Source of the DNA: Viscum album
Lineage: Eukaryota > Streptophyta > Magnoliopsida > Santalales > Viscaceae
Length of the DNA stretch: 64,000 nt
Direction of reading: 5' to 3'
Assembly: GCA_963277665.1 (NCBI GenBank)
Contig: OY728136.1
Location: 1,974,572,576-1,974,636,575, forward strand
The position numbers and the translations under genes are program-made. The notes beneath the pieces were generated by a model. That model was not told the origin of the DNA. It saw only the letters and a program-made list of their open reading frames with translations, and did no database searches. Of the stretch, positions 1-13,474 are shown piece after piece (the stretch's first letter is position 1; every line of letters starts with the position of its first letter).

Positions 1-2818
1 TAGAATGAGTAAACCCTCATTACACTAGATGTATAATTATAATAATCTTTACCCAATGCATTGGAGTGCTCTCATGGAACACCCTTTATAAACTTTTCAT
101 TTCATGCATAAGTGTGCCACATGGATCATAAAACATGGATTCATTAAAAATCATAATTTATTCCAAAAATAATAGATTTAGAATAAATAAATGAAAGTCC
201 ACAATAAAAAAATACATGTTCATAAAGGTGAATACTCTTGATAGAGAACTGGGTATGATATTCACTTACATGATGATTTTGGCATGGGGAATTTTGGTGT
301 AATTTCAACAAAATAACGACGTCAAATAGAAATAGTAAAATCGGTTTATGAGAAAGAAAAGGGGTATATAATAATTTATAAATGAAATTTATAGTAAGTG
401 GATCATGTAACATAATATCCCAACATATTTAATGGAATTTAGATTCATTATATAAAATATTTTCTTGAATGTAAATGAGGAGAGAGAAATTCCATACCGA
501 ATTTTGACATGGTAATAGGTGTATATGGGAGAAATTAATGAGAGATAAAGAGGTATGTAATCATTAAAACATAATTTGGACAGTGCGGGGAGGTTCAAAA
601 TCATACCCAAAAATTTTCAATTGAAACTAAAATGGTATGACAACATAAGGAAATTTGGACAAAAATGTGAAAGGAAGAAATCCCTTACTTGGATGTGTGA
701 TCCCAAAGGATTGGGAGAGGATCGGGAGAGGCTTCTTGGGATATTGGGGAGCCTTGGGAGTATTTTAGAAAGAGTATGGTAGATTTTGTTCAATCTTGAA
801 AGGTTTTTAGGGAATAATAATGAAATATTGAGTGGGTTCATATAGGAAATGAGAGGGAATTATTTATTATTTAGGTTTTGGACACTACACATTAAACTAA
901 TCCAAACCAAAAACCATACCTTGGTTTTTGCCCCTAATTTTTTTCCAAAGTGGAGTGTAAAAAATTATTTTATAAGGGAAATTTTTGAACTTATTAAAAT
1001 ACCAGGCTTGCTTATGTGGAGGTGAGTCACACTCTCACGGAAATCATTTAAAAAAGATAAAATATTTTATAAGTCTTGGAGGGCCCACTAAGGCACCATA
1101 AAATTAATAAAAAAATATAAAATTACATTATTTTAAAGGTAAAAAATATATTGGCAGAAAATCCATTTTATAGTATTTTATTACATCACTATTGGATCAT
1201 TATGATGTCATAAAACATGTTATATGTTTAAACAATATTTAATTTTTTCCCAAAAATCTGATTTTCTCAGAAAATTATAAAAAATTTACCTTTAGATATT
1301 TTAAACATCCTATATCTAGAAATGATATTCATTTTATCTAAATAATTTTCTAAATATGTGATTTTGTACTTTTAAAATAATAATTGACATTTATAAAAAA
1401 TTCATGGGTTTTGACAAAATCAACTTTCAAACCTTAATAAAAATTACAATTGTATTTATAAAAATTATTCAATAATTTATATTTAATAAAAATTGATTTA
1501 TTAATACTATTTTATTAAGATATTATTTAATTTAGAAATCTATTAATTCGTCATAATATATTTCTTAATTGAATATTAACTGAAAATAATATTTGTTCTT
1601 TAAAAACCATTTTCAACGCAACAATAATAAAATGAAATGAAAATATTTATTTTATACAAAACAATAATGAAAATAATTTTAGTGATAGGGTCTTGTTACA
1701 TAACCCATTATAACACTCCCATAAGACCTAAGGGTAAGGCTTGTGATGGGGATAGACTCTTGGGGTGGCTCAGATAACATCGCTCGAGTGGTAATCTCTA
1801 TTAACTTCCACTTCTTCCATAGGAGGTTTTGTTTTGGCTTAATGTGTAGAAGCTCGGATTGGGCTTGGTCAGGAGAGAATCCCATTTATTATACATCCTT
1901 TCCAAGATCCGGCAAATGGTCTTAATATGGATAAATTCTACAGGATGAGGCCATCTCTTCCTTTATCTGAGTAAATAGGATTTTTTAGAGCCCTATATTT
2001 ATAATAATCATGTGATCATTGTTCAATAGCTATATTAGTAATGGTAATAATTCATAATTGGATTTTGAAATCCAAATATGTAAAAACATGTAAGTTAAAA
2101 TGTTTTATATAACCATTTTACATAATAAGACATTTAATTAGATGAAGAAGAATTTTCATTATTAAAATTTTGGGTTATTACAATTACTCTTGTTTCCTGT
2201 TTTGGGAAGAAAAAAAACTCTGTCAATGACTTCAACATGTATGTTTTCTAATTTTGGAGGTTGTAGGATCGAGAAGGTGCAAGTATTTTGGACTCAAGGC
2301 ACATTTATATTTATTTTTATAGTGAATATGAATTGATCAATATTTGGGATAATTCTCCATAAATTATATATGGTTTTCACTTTTCACTATTTTGATGGGA
2401 TTTTGAGTTGCACCTGAAGCAAGAATACCTGGTCATAACAATTTAATTATCCCTTCAAGGTCTTTCATTACCCTTTTATAATCTTTTGATCCTCTGTTTG
2501 ATTGACAACATTGTAGGTCGTTATCTACACTCAGATGCCCGAACCCATGTTGTTTTTCATCCAATTTCTCCTAGAATTTATGTGTAAGTGGATGTTTTGA
2601 AGGAACCATTTGACTATATCATCATTGAGGTCAACGGGGAACTGCGTTAGCATCAAAAGGTTTGCTAAAATTCATAGTTTCCCTTACGTGTGGTTTATAT
2701 CCATTTGGGTGATGATTCTTGCAGATGCCAATGAGGCTCCTCTATTTTTTCTCAAAGTGTTCATTTTACTCTGGATGATAATCCTATATCTAAGTGAAAT
2801 GAAACCATAATAGACCAA
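1..2818. other. A+T-rich stretch with no recognised gene
   Basis: No reading frame here exceeds about 75 codons, and none shows a domain I recognise. The part from about 1680 to 1990 is less A+T-rich than its surroundings and may be old transposon sequence. The texture of 860-2810 (long A/T runs with islands of mixed sequence) resembles the decayed LTRs elsewhere in the window, but I could not find matching ends. Confidence 0.5.
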
Positions 2819-2831
2819 TTGGGTATCAGAG
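2819..2831 (+). other. Possible retrotransposon primer-binding site
   Basis: The sequence TTGGGTATCAGAG resembles the site complementary to initiator Met-tRNA used by plant LTR retrotransposons (TGGTATCAGAG), with one extra G. It is preceded by ACCA, which could be the last bases of a 5' LTR. No matching LTR start was found upstream, so this may be chance. Confidence 0.25.
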
Positions 2832-2879
2832 ATACTACCACTTTGTTAAAACTTCATAGAGAGTTGAAATCAAATATTC

Positions 2880-4060
2880 TAGTGCCGTGAGTTGTGTATG
2901 TGTTAGAAAGATTGAAAAGTGATTTGGGTATCAGTAAATCTTCCCTAAGTGATGAACATGGGCTAGGTTTGGTTCTAATAATATATTTGAGGACCCTTAA
3001 CACATTTGAATATATTTCAAAATCGATTGTTAATACTCTTCTTGATCAGAATGGTGCAGATCAAGGGAATAATTTGGGGATAGAGGACATGGAATGCTTA
3101 GTAAGGGTAGAACAAAATCTAGGGGAAGCTAGAAAGCCTCATTATTCTATAGATATAGGAAAATAATGTTACATTCTTAGTGGATCTAAGAATCCCATTT
3201 CGGTGTTTGGAGAAGGTGATTGTCATAATTTCAAAGAATGGAATAAAGTAGAGGTTGATCATGGATAGAACCACCATTTGAGGCCAGATGAAAATGGAAG
3301 GGTATATGATTCTCCTTAAAACCTCCTTCTATTGAGCCCAATGAAGTGAAACTCATGGAACATTATCTAAGATATTCCACAAATAAAGGTAAGAATAGTC
3401 TCATGGATTCATATGTTTTTATTAGTAATTATTGAAGAATGTAGAGATAAAAGTACTATTCAAATCTACATGGACCTCCTATTACTATATCTTCTAGAAA
3501 AGGTTAACCCCTAATTTTTTTGATTGATTCTGATTATCACTCCTTGAGTAAGTGAAAATGATCATCAAATCATGTGAAGTTAGTGGCTAATTTGGCACAT
3601 GAATCACAAATAGGGGAACCAAATGTCTTTGTGCTGGGGTATGTCAAAAATGAGGTTAAAGGATTAGACATCTCCTAGGACTTTCTCATGCACTCTAACT
3701 AAGAAATGCTAGAGGATTCCGTTTTTATTAAGATTTCAAAGTAGGTTTATCACCATATGTTTGAGAATTCATTGAGTATTGATTTAAATGAGGAATAATA
3801 TTATTAGATTGTTAATTATATTAGAATTTTGATACGTGAATTCAATGATTGGAAAAAAATTTTTGGAGGAGCTTGTGTAGACTTGGGACAAGATGGAATT
3901 CTAGTTTGAGGATCTCATAATGAAAATACAGAAATTGAGGTTACTTATATTAAAAGGACTCTATTTAAGGTACCATATTCTAACCAGTTCATATTTTTTT
4001 GGAATAGATCAACCTTTTCTTATGTGGTTTGAATTATTTGTATTCTGAATCTTAATGGTT
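2880..4060 (+). pseudogene. Decayed coding-like stretch, identity unknown
   Basis: An open frame of 90 codons lies at 2894-3166, rich in Leu, Ser, Asp and Glu with few Cys, and is longer than expected by chance in such A+T-rich DNA. Beyond it, further plus-strand fragments with mixed codons run to about 4060, interrupted by many stops. I recognise no domain. Its place just after a possible primer site would suit a retrotransposon gag, but no zinc knuckle or gag tryptophan motif is visible. It could equally be a fragment of a transposon ORF or a chance frame. Confidence 0.25.
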
Positions 4061-4146
4061 TCCCACTTTTTCATTAAAAGTTCTTTCGGAATAAAAATTT
4101 TATTTGTGGTGATATAAGAATAAGAGGATAAAAGAGAGAGTATATA

Positions 4147-5930
4147 ATTAATAAATTATAAATAATTATTACTAATTATTACTAATTATTACTAATTATT
4201 ACTAAATTTTAATAATTTTCACTAATTTTCACTAAGTTGTATTAATTTTTACTAATTATTTGAAATTTTTTCTAATTATTACAAATTATTCCTGATTATT
4301 TGTAATTATTACTAATTATTATGATTTTTTTCTAGTTACAACCAATTATTATTAATTACAACCAATTATTAAAAATTAAAGCTAATTATAAATAATTATA
4401 GCTAATTATAACCAATTATTACTAATTAATACTAATTATTAGTAATTATTAGTAATTATTACAATTATTTAATATTTTTTTCTAATTATTACAAACTTGT
4501 ATTATTTATTACAATTTTTTTTGTTAATTATTATAATTTTTTATTAATTTTTAGAAATTTTTACTAATTATTACAAAATTTAACTAATTGTAACTAATTT
4601 TTATGAATTATTATTAATTTTATCTAAATCTAAAAATATTTTACAGATTAAAACTAATTATAACTAATTATAACTAATTATTACTAATTACCACTAAATA
4701 TTACTAATTATTAATAATTATTTCTAACTATTACTCATTATTACTAATTATTAATAGTATTTATAAATTATTACTATTTTTATTAATTATTACTATTTTT
4801 ATTAATTATTACAATTTTTTATTAATTATTATATATTTTTTCTAATTATTACTAATTTTTCATAATTTTTACTAATTAGTACTAATTATAACTAATTATT
4901 ACAATTTATTACAAATTACTTCTAATTATTACTAATTATTACTAAATATTACTAATTATTTGTAATTAAAACCAATTATTACTAATTACAACTAATTATA
5001 ACAAATTTTTTCTAATTATAACTAATTATTACAAATTATAACAAATTATTACTAATTGTTAATAATTATTACTAATTATTACTAATTATTACTAATTTCA
5101 AACAAATATTACTAATTATAGCCTATTATAACAATTTGTTTACTAATTATAACTAACTATTTTTAAATTTTAAAAACTATTACTAATTTTTATTAAATAT
5201 TTCAATTTTTTTTTAATTTTTACTAATTTTTCCCTATTATTACTAATTATTACATATTATTTTAATTATTTTAATTATTACAATTTTTTTCTAATTATTA
5301 CAAATTTTTCCTAATTATTAATAATTATAACTAATTATTATTATTTCTGACTAATTTTTACGAATAATTACTAATAATTATTAATTATTTCTAATCATTA
5401 GTAATTACAACCAATTATTAGTAATTATGAATAATTATAATAATTTATTACTAATTAGTACTAATTATGACAATTAATTATAATTTATTACCAATTTTAC
5501 AAATTATAAGTAATTTTTATTATTTTTTTTGCAATTTAAATAATTTTTACTAATTATTAATATTTTTTTCAAATTATTACTATTTATTACTTATTATTAC
5601 TAATTTTTAATTATATGTACTAATTATGACTTATTCTTAATTATTATTACTAATTATTACTAATTGTTACAAATTTTTCCTGATTACTAGAAATGTTTAG
5701 TAATTATTAATAATTATTACTACTTTTTAATATTTTTTACAGATTATTACTAGTTTTTACTAATTAAAACCGTATTATTAATTATAGATAATTGTTAGTA
5801 ATTACTATTAATTAAAACAAATTATTCCAAATTAAAACTATTTAATTTAAATTAAAAACATTACTCTAAATTAAAATTAAATATTTCTAAAAAAAATTAA
5901 TGCAAAATAAAACTAACTAATTCTAATTAA
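4147..5930. repeat. Degenerate ACTAATTATT tandem array
   Basis: About 1.8 kb consists almost wholly of variants of a 10-base unit, ACTAATTATT or TAATTATTAC, with interspersed AATTTTTACT-type variants. The plus strand holds very few G bases, while C recurs once per unit, so the two strands differ strongly in composition. Near 4160-4200 several copies are perfect in a row; elsewhere copies drift. The array ends near 5930, shortly before the CACTA end, and may be inside that transposon. Confidence 0.85.
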
Positions 5931-6180
5931 ATTTATTTACAGTTAATAAATAATATTTATTATTAATATAAAATAAAATAAATTAATATAAAATAAAAAC
6001 ATTAAATAAATACCGTCAAAGTGAATCTTTCGGAAGATGCAAATCTTTATAGTTGCTCCCATGTAAAATTTAAAACATTGAAAAGTTTAAACTGAAGAGA
6101 ATGAGAGGAGAGAAGGGAAAAAAGATTAGAGAAGTATGAAATGAAAAAAAAATTGAGGGGGGGGGGGGTATATATGTTAT
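5931..6180. other. Spacer with purine-rich run and 12-base G tract
   Basis: Between the A+T array and the CACTA subterminal repeats lies a short stretch whose right part (about 6090-6168) is strongly purine-rich and ends in twelve consecutive G (6157-6168). No gene is visible. Confidence 0.6.
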
Positions 6181-6720
6181 TTCATTTGCGAGAGGCGTAT
6201 TTGTGATAGGGTCCCATCATAAATAATAATATTTGCAATGAGACCCATCACAAATAATGTAGCTAGAATTAATTATGACGGTGATTAAAAAACGTATTTG
6301 CAATAGGGCTCGTTGCAAATGACCTTTGATGATAGATTATTTGTGATAGGATATGATCCCATCACAAATAACATAAATTGATGGAAAGTATTTGCAATGT
6401 GGGCCCTCACAAATAATTTCCTGTAGAAAGAGAATTTGCGACGGGAGTAAACTTCTATCGCAAATACCCTAAACAACAAAAGACTATTTGTGATGGGGGC
6501 ACATTCTAGTCACAAATAGTCTTCTCATGTTTTGGAGTGCACCACTAGCCAAAGGTATTTGTGATGAGAAAATATTACCATCCTAAAGAGTCTTTTTTAA
6601 CTGACTGTTTGCGACCAAATATGAATCTCGTCCCAAATACTCTCCTTCGATTGACTATTTACGAAGGGTGGCTGACCCGTTGGAAATAACCTATTGCAAA
6701 AGGATTTATTTCATGTAGTG
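6180..6720. mobile_element. CACTA (En/Spm-like) transposon, right end
   Basis: The right edge, read on the minus strand, is CACTACATGAAATAAATCC, which fits the terminal inverted repeat that names CACTA elements. Inward from it, about 500 bases carry repeated TATTTGTGATGGG and CCCATCACAAATA motifs (with TTTGCGACGGG variants), arranged as head-to-head pairs that could form hairpins. Such dense subterminal repeats are the binding region for the element's own TNPA-like protein in known En/Spm elements. I found no transposase and no convincing left end, so this is a non-autonomous or truncated copy. Confidence 0.8.
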
Positions 6721-8639
6721 ATCCTTAATTTATAATGGTATTTGTAAAAACCAGACATACTTATGAGATAAAAACATATCTCAAGATTCAGTAGGAGGAT
6801 GATAACCTTCAATGAAGTCTAAGTTCTGGACAAACGTGATTTGTCTTAGGAACACTCAAATAATTGTCATTTATTCAGAGTAATTTTTCAAGTGACACCT
6901 AAAGTGTAGGAAAAATAAAACTAAAGATCCGGTTTTGTGTTCACCAAGACTCATGATATATTGTTCGATAAGAATAATGACTACTAAAATAATTCCTTAA
7001 ATGTAAATATGTAAATATTGGTATGTTTTTATGAATTTTAGAATGGATTATATACATCAAATAACAATCTCACTAGTTTATGTATAACCATTTGTCAGTG
7101 TTGAATAGAAACTATAAAATGAAAATAAAATATGGCACTGATAAGGGTTGATTTGTTACCGAATGGTTTCTAGAGATGTCTACAATAATTATATGAAAAA
7201 ATCTATTACAAATCCTCAAGAAAAATCATGTTTATAATTATTCTTTTCATTTATAGCTTCTATCATTATAGAATACTAATATGGATTGAATATGTTTTAG
7301 TTGTATATAAGAGGTTATAAGGAGAGATATTGTTTTCCTAGATATATATGTTGATAACAAGAAGAAAATATTTGATTAGTCTTACAGATAATTAATAATT
7401 ATGTATTTTATCCAAGAAGACTAATACTATCAAGTCGTGTATTATGAAACAAGATATATAGACATATATCTATGGGATTTTTTAAATTTCTTCAAAGTAC
7501 ATACTATGAAAATGTATTAAAAAAATAAAATTGAAAAATTCAAGACCAAATTTTTTCTCATTTCACATGGTATGAAAATACACCATTTCATTTGAGAAAA
7601 AATATAGGGAGATTTTTATAATAAATAAGAATACAAATGATTAAGTGAACTTTAGAATCTATCTTATATGATATGATATTTAGTGATTTTTTACTTTTTT
7701 ATAATGTAAATAAATATGAAAAAATATCAAACATTATCATGAAAACTGAAAGGTTAGTACTAAAAACTATCTAAAAATACTTGATAATGTAAAAATTTAT
7801 AAGTTTTTGGTTATTAGAGAAATGAGAATACAAGTTATTAGGGGAATACAAAATTAGTATTATTTTAGATCTATGTAATCAAGTATCACTATTTGGATAA
7901 GATAATATGAATTAAAAAGTTATTGTGGCTATGTTTTCTATATTTATAAAAATCAAGTATTTTGGGGAATTTTATATAGATTAAGTAGTACGTTTTGGAA
8001 ATTGTTTGATACATGATGTGGTTTTTAGCTAACATGTCAAATCCTAACTACAGAAAAAATACTAATACTTGGTTTTCATGGCCACTTGCGGGAGATTCTT
8101 TTATGATGACATCATTATAAGTAGAACAACCACATGACCATAATAGGACTAATAGTGAGATCTATATCTCAAAAAATAAAGTTAGTCATGTGAAGAAAAG
8201 TTATTGTTAGAATATGTCTCTAGAGAAAGTTGGATTCCAATAAATTTGTTTCCCCAAAAACATCATCATTGTGCAATTGATTACCTATATATTCAAATAC
8301 TTTACTATTAAATAATATCTTATCAAATGATGAATTTTCGTCTATGTAACATTAATTTGACAGTTTCCATAGATTATTTATTTCTTGAAAAGGGCATAGA
8401 AGTTCCTTACTATGACATGGAACTTAAATTTCAATGATGATAATATTAAATATATAATATATGATCAGGAGAGTGTATGGTGATGGTTTCTCTCGATGGA
8501 AATCACACGGGTGACCGAAACCCTAAACCTTGTAGTATTATAAGAGGTGATGTAGGGGGGTCATTAGAAATCATGAAATATTTATGGTGTGTCATAGATC
8601 TGAGAGGCAATCCCTGGGAGATTATGAGGTGATTTAAGA
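6721..8639. other. A+T-rich stretch with no recognised gene
   Basis: No reading frame of note on either strand. The part from 8470 to 8640 is richer in G and C and may already belong to the decayed reading frame that follows. Confidence 0.5.
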
Positions 8640-9330
8640 CATATATTTTTCATTATTGATGGATATTTCAACCCAAAAAATTATCCTGATAGAGAATATC
8701 ACAGATGTTTATGTGAATCAATATGCTATTGTGAAAATAAATGAATCATTCGAACACTCATATGTCACATGAGTTTTTATTGTAATGGGTGTGAGGCCTT
8801 GTGCATTCAATGAATTTTCAAGAATAATATTTATTACATGGGGACGATATAACTAGAAAATGACATTGATTGGGAATTACATCATTTATATCATCTTTCC
8901 TTCTGAAGATATGAAAATAAGATCGTGGTACTATGGCTCAATTATAATGAAACCAGGTATGATACTCATTCAATAATGGGATCTATCCTTTAAACCTATT
9001 GTAGAATGCGACTCGTTTTCATAGGTTTGGGTCAAACATTATGAACTAAATTGGTTTTATTGGAATTTTGTAATTATAAGGAATGTTTCTTCATCTATTA
9101 GTATACCAATATGAATGGATAAGAGGGATGGTAGAGCACAATTTTCACATTACAATTATATTTTAGTTCTAGTTGATTTATATTAGACATAGGTCCATCG
9201 AATTATATTATATACTAATAATTACAACATTAATTTGAAAGTGGAGTATAAGAAAATTCCTTCTTCTTGTGATGTCTACAAAATTGTAGGTCTTTGATAA
9301 ACATATGTTGATAGAATAATTCTATTTTAT
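8640..9330 (+). pseudogene. Decayed DUF4283 / CCHC zinc-knuckle protein
   Basis: Translating the plus strand across stops gives the pattern of plant DUF4283 proteins, which are often the first ORF of plant LINEs or retrotransposon-derived genes. Near 9026-9120 reads VWVKHYELNWFYWN followed by SSISIPIWMDKRDG, matching the family's WV...LP..YW and G.P...D positions. Near 9220-9297 reads NLKVEYKKIPSSCDV then YKIVGL, matching the VEYE.lP.fC..C...GH knuckle (zf-CCHC_4). The second Cys is Tyr and the His is Leu, so the knuckle is dead. Many in-frame stops confirm a pseudogene. No endonuclease or reverse transcriptase of a LINE was recognised downstream. Confidence 0.6.
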
Positions 9331-9607
9331 GTTCTTTTTTTTCATATTTGGGGACATTAGAATTTTTTTATAAAAATAAAATATGAGTTGAAAAAATGAA
9401 ATGAAATCAGGTTCTTCGAATTGATGACGGATTTGGATAGAAATAGAACATAGATGGGAAAATGACTAAGGTGGGATCTGATGTTGCCCATCCCATTCAA
9501 TGTTGCAGATTTTCCATGTTCCTTTCCAAGAAAACTGAAAGGAACCTTTGTAATTTGAGACAAATGACGCTCCCAATCTGTGTGAGAGGGATTCAATAAA
9601 ATAATAT

Positions 9608-9793
9608 ATGGAAGGTCATTATAATGTCGATGGAGAAAAAGTTAGTGATGAGCCACAAAAATCTCATTCCCTAGTTGATCAAATAAGTACAACTAATATT
9701 AGTAGCAAAGAGTTAGATGATGAAAAAAAGTTTAATTTTAATGATAATGTGGAAAAATATTATATCTTGAGTACCACTATGGATAATAATTGA
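9608..9793 (+). pseudogene. Acidic low-complexity fragment after the zinc knuckle
   Basis: This 61-codon open frame begins with MEGHYNVDGEKVSDEP and is rich in Asp, Glu, Asn, Ser and Lys. DUF4283 proteins usually have such a disordered linker after the zinc knuckle, and the strand and position fit, so I read it as the next part of the same broken protein. It has no domain of its own. It could be a chance frame. Confidence 0.35.
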
Positions 9794-10642
9794 ATTACCA
9801 ATGTGGGAATTTCATATTTTTCAAAACCAAAGAAATCCATGTAGCATAAGGAATACTCAAATGTGAAAATGTGATTGTAAAAATATCCCCCAATGATAGT
9901 ATAATAAGTTTTCTAAAATTATCTAATGAGGAGGTGTTAGTGTAGATAAAGGTTTCTTATGAATTATAGGTTGACCTCCTTGATGATTTCAACTGATAGT
10001 TTGGTTAACATAATTCCATCTATTTTCAAAAATATGAATATGGATTATTCATCTTTGATACTTATCATCAATAAAGGGATCAAATGGTTTCCAAAATTAA
10101 TGATAATACACACTTTTATTTCAATGCACAAACATGGGAATGTCAATGCCCCAGGTTTCCAATGGTGTCTATAAAATATCACGAATGTTTATGATTAACG
10201 GATATTCTCACATTGATTTATATAATAATGAATATATTTGATTGGGTTTTTAGTTATAGTGTATTCTACCCTGTTTTTAGTATGTTTTTTTTGCTATTAA
10301 ATGTCTGCAATCATTTTCTATTTGTCAAGGAATTAGCTAATACACAATCTTGTTTTGTTGACTGTGTAATATTTTAAGGTTGGTTTGAGTTCTTTATGGA
10401 TATGATATGGTTTAAAGTGGTTAAAGGCTCTCCAAGATTAGCTTTATGAGGTCCTTCTATGTACAATGTGGCTGTTTGTTTTTTTGGATCATATTCTTAT
10501 TATTATAGGAAAAGGCTGACACTAGGATGATAGGAATTTTGGTTCATATAAAGGTGTTTATGGATTTTATCATGGGATGTGGGATTTATATCATGAAACC
10601 TTTTTCTTGGATGCTGGTGGGTAAGAATGTAAATAAGGGTGG
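9794..10642. other. No recognised gene; possible downstream coding decay
   Basis: Plus-strand frames of up to 71 codons (9959-10174) show no domain. The stretch 10380-10640 is less A+T-rich and may be further decayed coding sequence on the plus strand. It ends at the left edge of element A. Confidence 0.4.
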
Positions 10643-12689
10643 TGTAAGGAGCCCGAATCCAATAAAAAATATCTAGTGTATAATATATTACATTGGTGTA
10701 AGATGAATTTTATCGCATCTAGATGAAATAAATAGTTTAGTTGTCTTATTAAAATAGATACATTATTTAAATTCACATTACATTTTAAAACATAAAACAG
10801 AAAAAATATTTTTATTTAAGAATGTCACTATTCCCCTTATCATATCTCTGTATATCAATATCAAAGTCACTTTTTTGGTATTATAGGGAAAATAAAATAT
10901 ACAAAATAGATGAGATAATAATATTAGTACGGGTATGTATAACATGAAATATATCATGAATAAATAATAATAATCATTATTTAAAGACAAATAACTGAAA
11001 TAAATTCTATTTAAACAATAACATGATCATAATATGGTTGGAATAAATGATGATCAAATACGACCATATAAATGATCACATGATCTATAACACTTCCATG
11101 GATTTTATAACTTATCAAATAATTAGATGGGCATCGATAACTAAACAGATAATGATGGAATGCATAATTATAAACAATTGAAACATACCTTCAAGATCTT
11201 TCACATGACAATATAAAACTATGGGTAAAGAACCATCTAATTTTCCTAACTAATTTTTCTCATGAGACCTATTAATGAATTGGGAAACAATCTAAAACTG
11301 ATCCCACTTATCACTTAGTAAGTCCAATTAATTATTTATATGAAAGGGTTAAAACATAATCAACATAAAAATTTATTTTGAAAAACTAACATATGAAATG
11401 TTAATATATACCCTAATAAAATAAACATAATAATAAAAAATACATTGTAATACGATGAATAATAATAAAATTTTACATCCTCAATAAAAATGGCCATAAA
11501 CCATCCTAAGAAAGAACAAATATGATATCAATATAATATTTTCCCAATCGATCATAATTACAAAAAATAGTTGAGGTCATTGATGAATAAAAATGCCATG
11601 AACGAATAATTAAAAACATTATTTAGTAAAATTAATTTTATATTTTTAAAATAACCATTTGAAACTGAAATATCACAAATTATTATTAAAAAAGTTTCAT
11701 TTAAAATAACCATTTATTCTATAATGGAGGCTTAAAACATTGAGTGGTAATTTTGGCCAGAAATTCCATTCATGTTGTACATGTTAAAACAAATATTCCT
11801 TTTATATTTTCATTGAAATGAAAATGGTCTTTATTTGGAAAACATCACACTGATTCCTTCAATTTTTTTTAAAAGTAAAATATAGCTAAAATTTTATTTA
11901 TGAAATAATTTTGATAGTTAAAAAAATTAAAAACAATTTTAGAAAGTATGGTTTTTGAAGAAAAAGTAATGTAGGCCGAATAGAGATAAAATTCAGATTT
12001 TCTTAAAATATATTCTTAATCATTTTAACTACTAAAGAGAAGGAAAATAATAACATTTTTTTTTGAAATACCATAGGATAAGTAGTAATATTGGTTTAAA
12101 TATTTAAATACAAAATAATTCTCTAAAGGGGGACTTAGACTTATACAACCTCGAATAATGATGAAATTGTGAAATAAACCCTAGATACTTTGGTAAATTA
12201 TGAATCACAATCCCCATGAAAGGAATAAATAAAAAGTAAAATAAAAATACCCTTAATGTAAATAGATTAATGACATAAAATATCAAAATATGGATTTCAT
12301 ATATTATAAAATGACTAAGTGATGAATATGGAAAATGTCCCATGAAAGTAAAAGTGAGATGAGAAACCCTTACCTTATGTTTGGCATCTTTTTTATGTGT
12401 TTGGACCTAATTTATAGCAAATATAAGTTTATCACAATTATATTACATGAAAATAATCTTATATCTCATACCATATATTATTTACTTATAGAATGTTATC
12501 ACCCATTTATTAATAATTATTTGTTGAAATCATTGTTTTAGGTGAAAATTTATTTATTTTCTAAGAATGTTTTGGTTGTGTAATTTTAGTAAATTTACAT
12601 TGATTATGTTTAAATCATATAAAAAATGATAATAATTTTATAATTATTTTTTTTCATTATATAAATCCATCGAGAAATTTTTGAAAATT

Positions 12690-13150
12690 GGACATAGAGA
12701 ATGAATCAAAATGCTTTGTATAGAGGGTGGGAAGTAAGTATGCATGAGCGATGATATCATTCCCTAAAACGGTGAAAGGTAAGGAATTAAATGATATATT
12801 AATTTTATATAATTTATATCAAGTAATATATATGAAATATATTCAATAAATTCATCCTTATTTATTTATATGGAATGTATAGTTGAAAATCGAATCTTAT
12901 TTCTTCACGAGGCAATAATCCACTAACACAATAACGATGTTATTGTAATTTAAACGGAATTGAAAGTAAGAATGAATATGTGATATTATAAAACCAAGAT
13001 TATAATTATATCATAAATATTATATATACAATTTAAATAAATCATTATATCAAACCTTGATAAGTTTAGATAGAAAACAAGTTCCATTAGTTTGCGAGGT
13101 AGTAGTCCACCATACACACGATTAATGATTCAGTTTCCCATTTGATGGTA
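12690..13150 (-). repeat. About 190-bp repeated modules in A 3' LTR
   Basis: Units spaced near 190 bases each contain a phrase of the type TTCACGAGG or TTTGCGAGG, then TAGTAGTCCACCATACACAC. They sit near 12720, 12900 and 13090. The same modules occur in every other LTR of this family in the window. Confidence 0.65.
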
Positions 13151-13466
13151 GAAAATATGGATATATATTATGCTATATACATAGTAAAATATATTTATAT
13201 GGTATATAATGGTATTATTATATTGTAAATTTAAATATAGAATTCAATGTTGTAAAATAAGAATGAAAAAGAATGATCTTAGTGAATAATATTATCATCT
13301 CTTAGAGAAATCACATTTTGTTATCTTCTTAAAGACCATAGGGATATTATTTGGGGAAGAGAAGAAGATCTATAATTTGTATAACCATGTTTGGGAGATA
13401 ATGATTCATATTTTGTCCACTAAAATTGTATTTATATGCATAAATAAGTGAGGATACTATGATCCA

Positions 13467-13474
13467 TTTTATAA
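13467..13474 (-). promoter_or_regulatory. TATA box in A 3' LTR
   Basis: TTATAAAA on the minus strand, 1310 bases downstream of the LTR start. The same box lies at nearly the same distance in four other LTRs of this family here, which supports it as the U3 promoter. Confidence 0.6.

Noticed and set aside
883..903. CACTACACATTAAACTAATCC as the left end of the CACTA transposon
   Set aside because: It begins CACTACA like the right end, but the three flanking bases (GGA against ATC) do not match and there are no subterminal repeats beside it.
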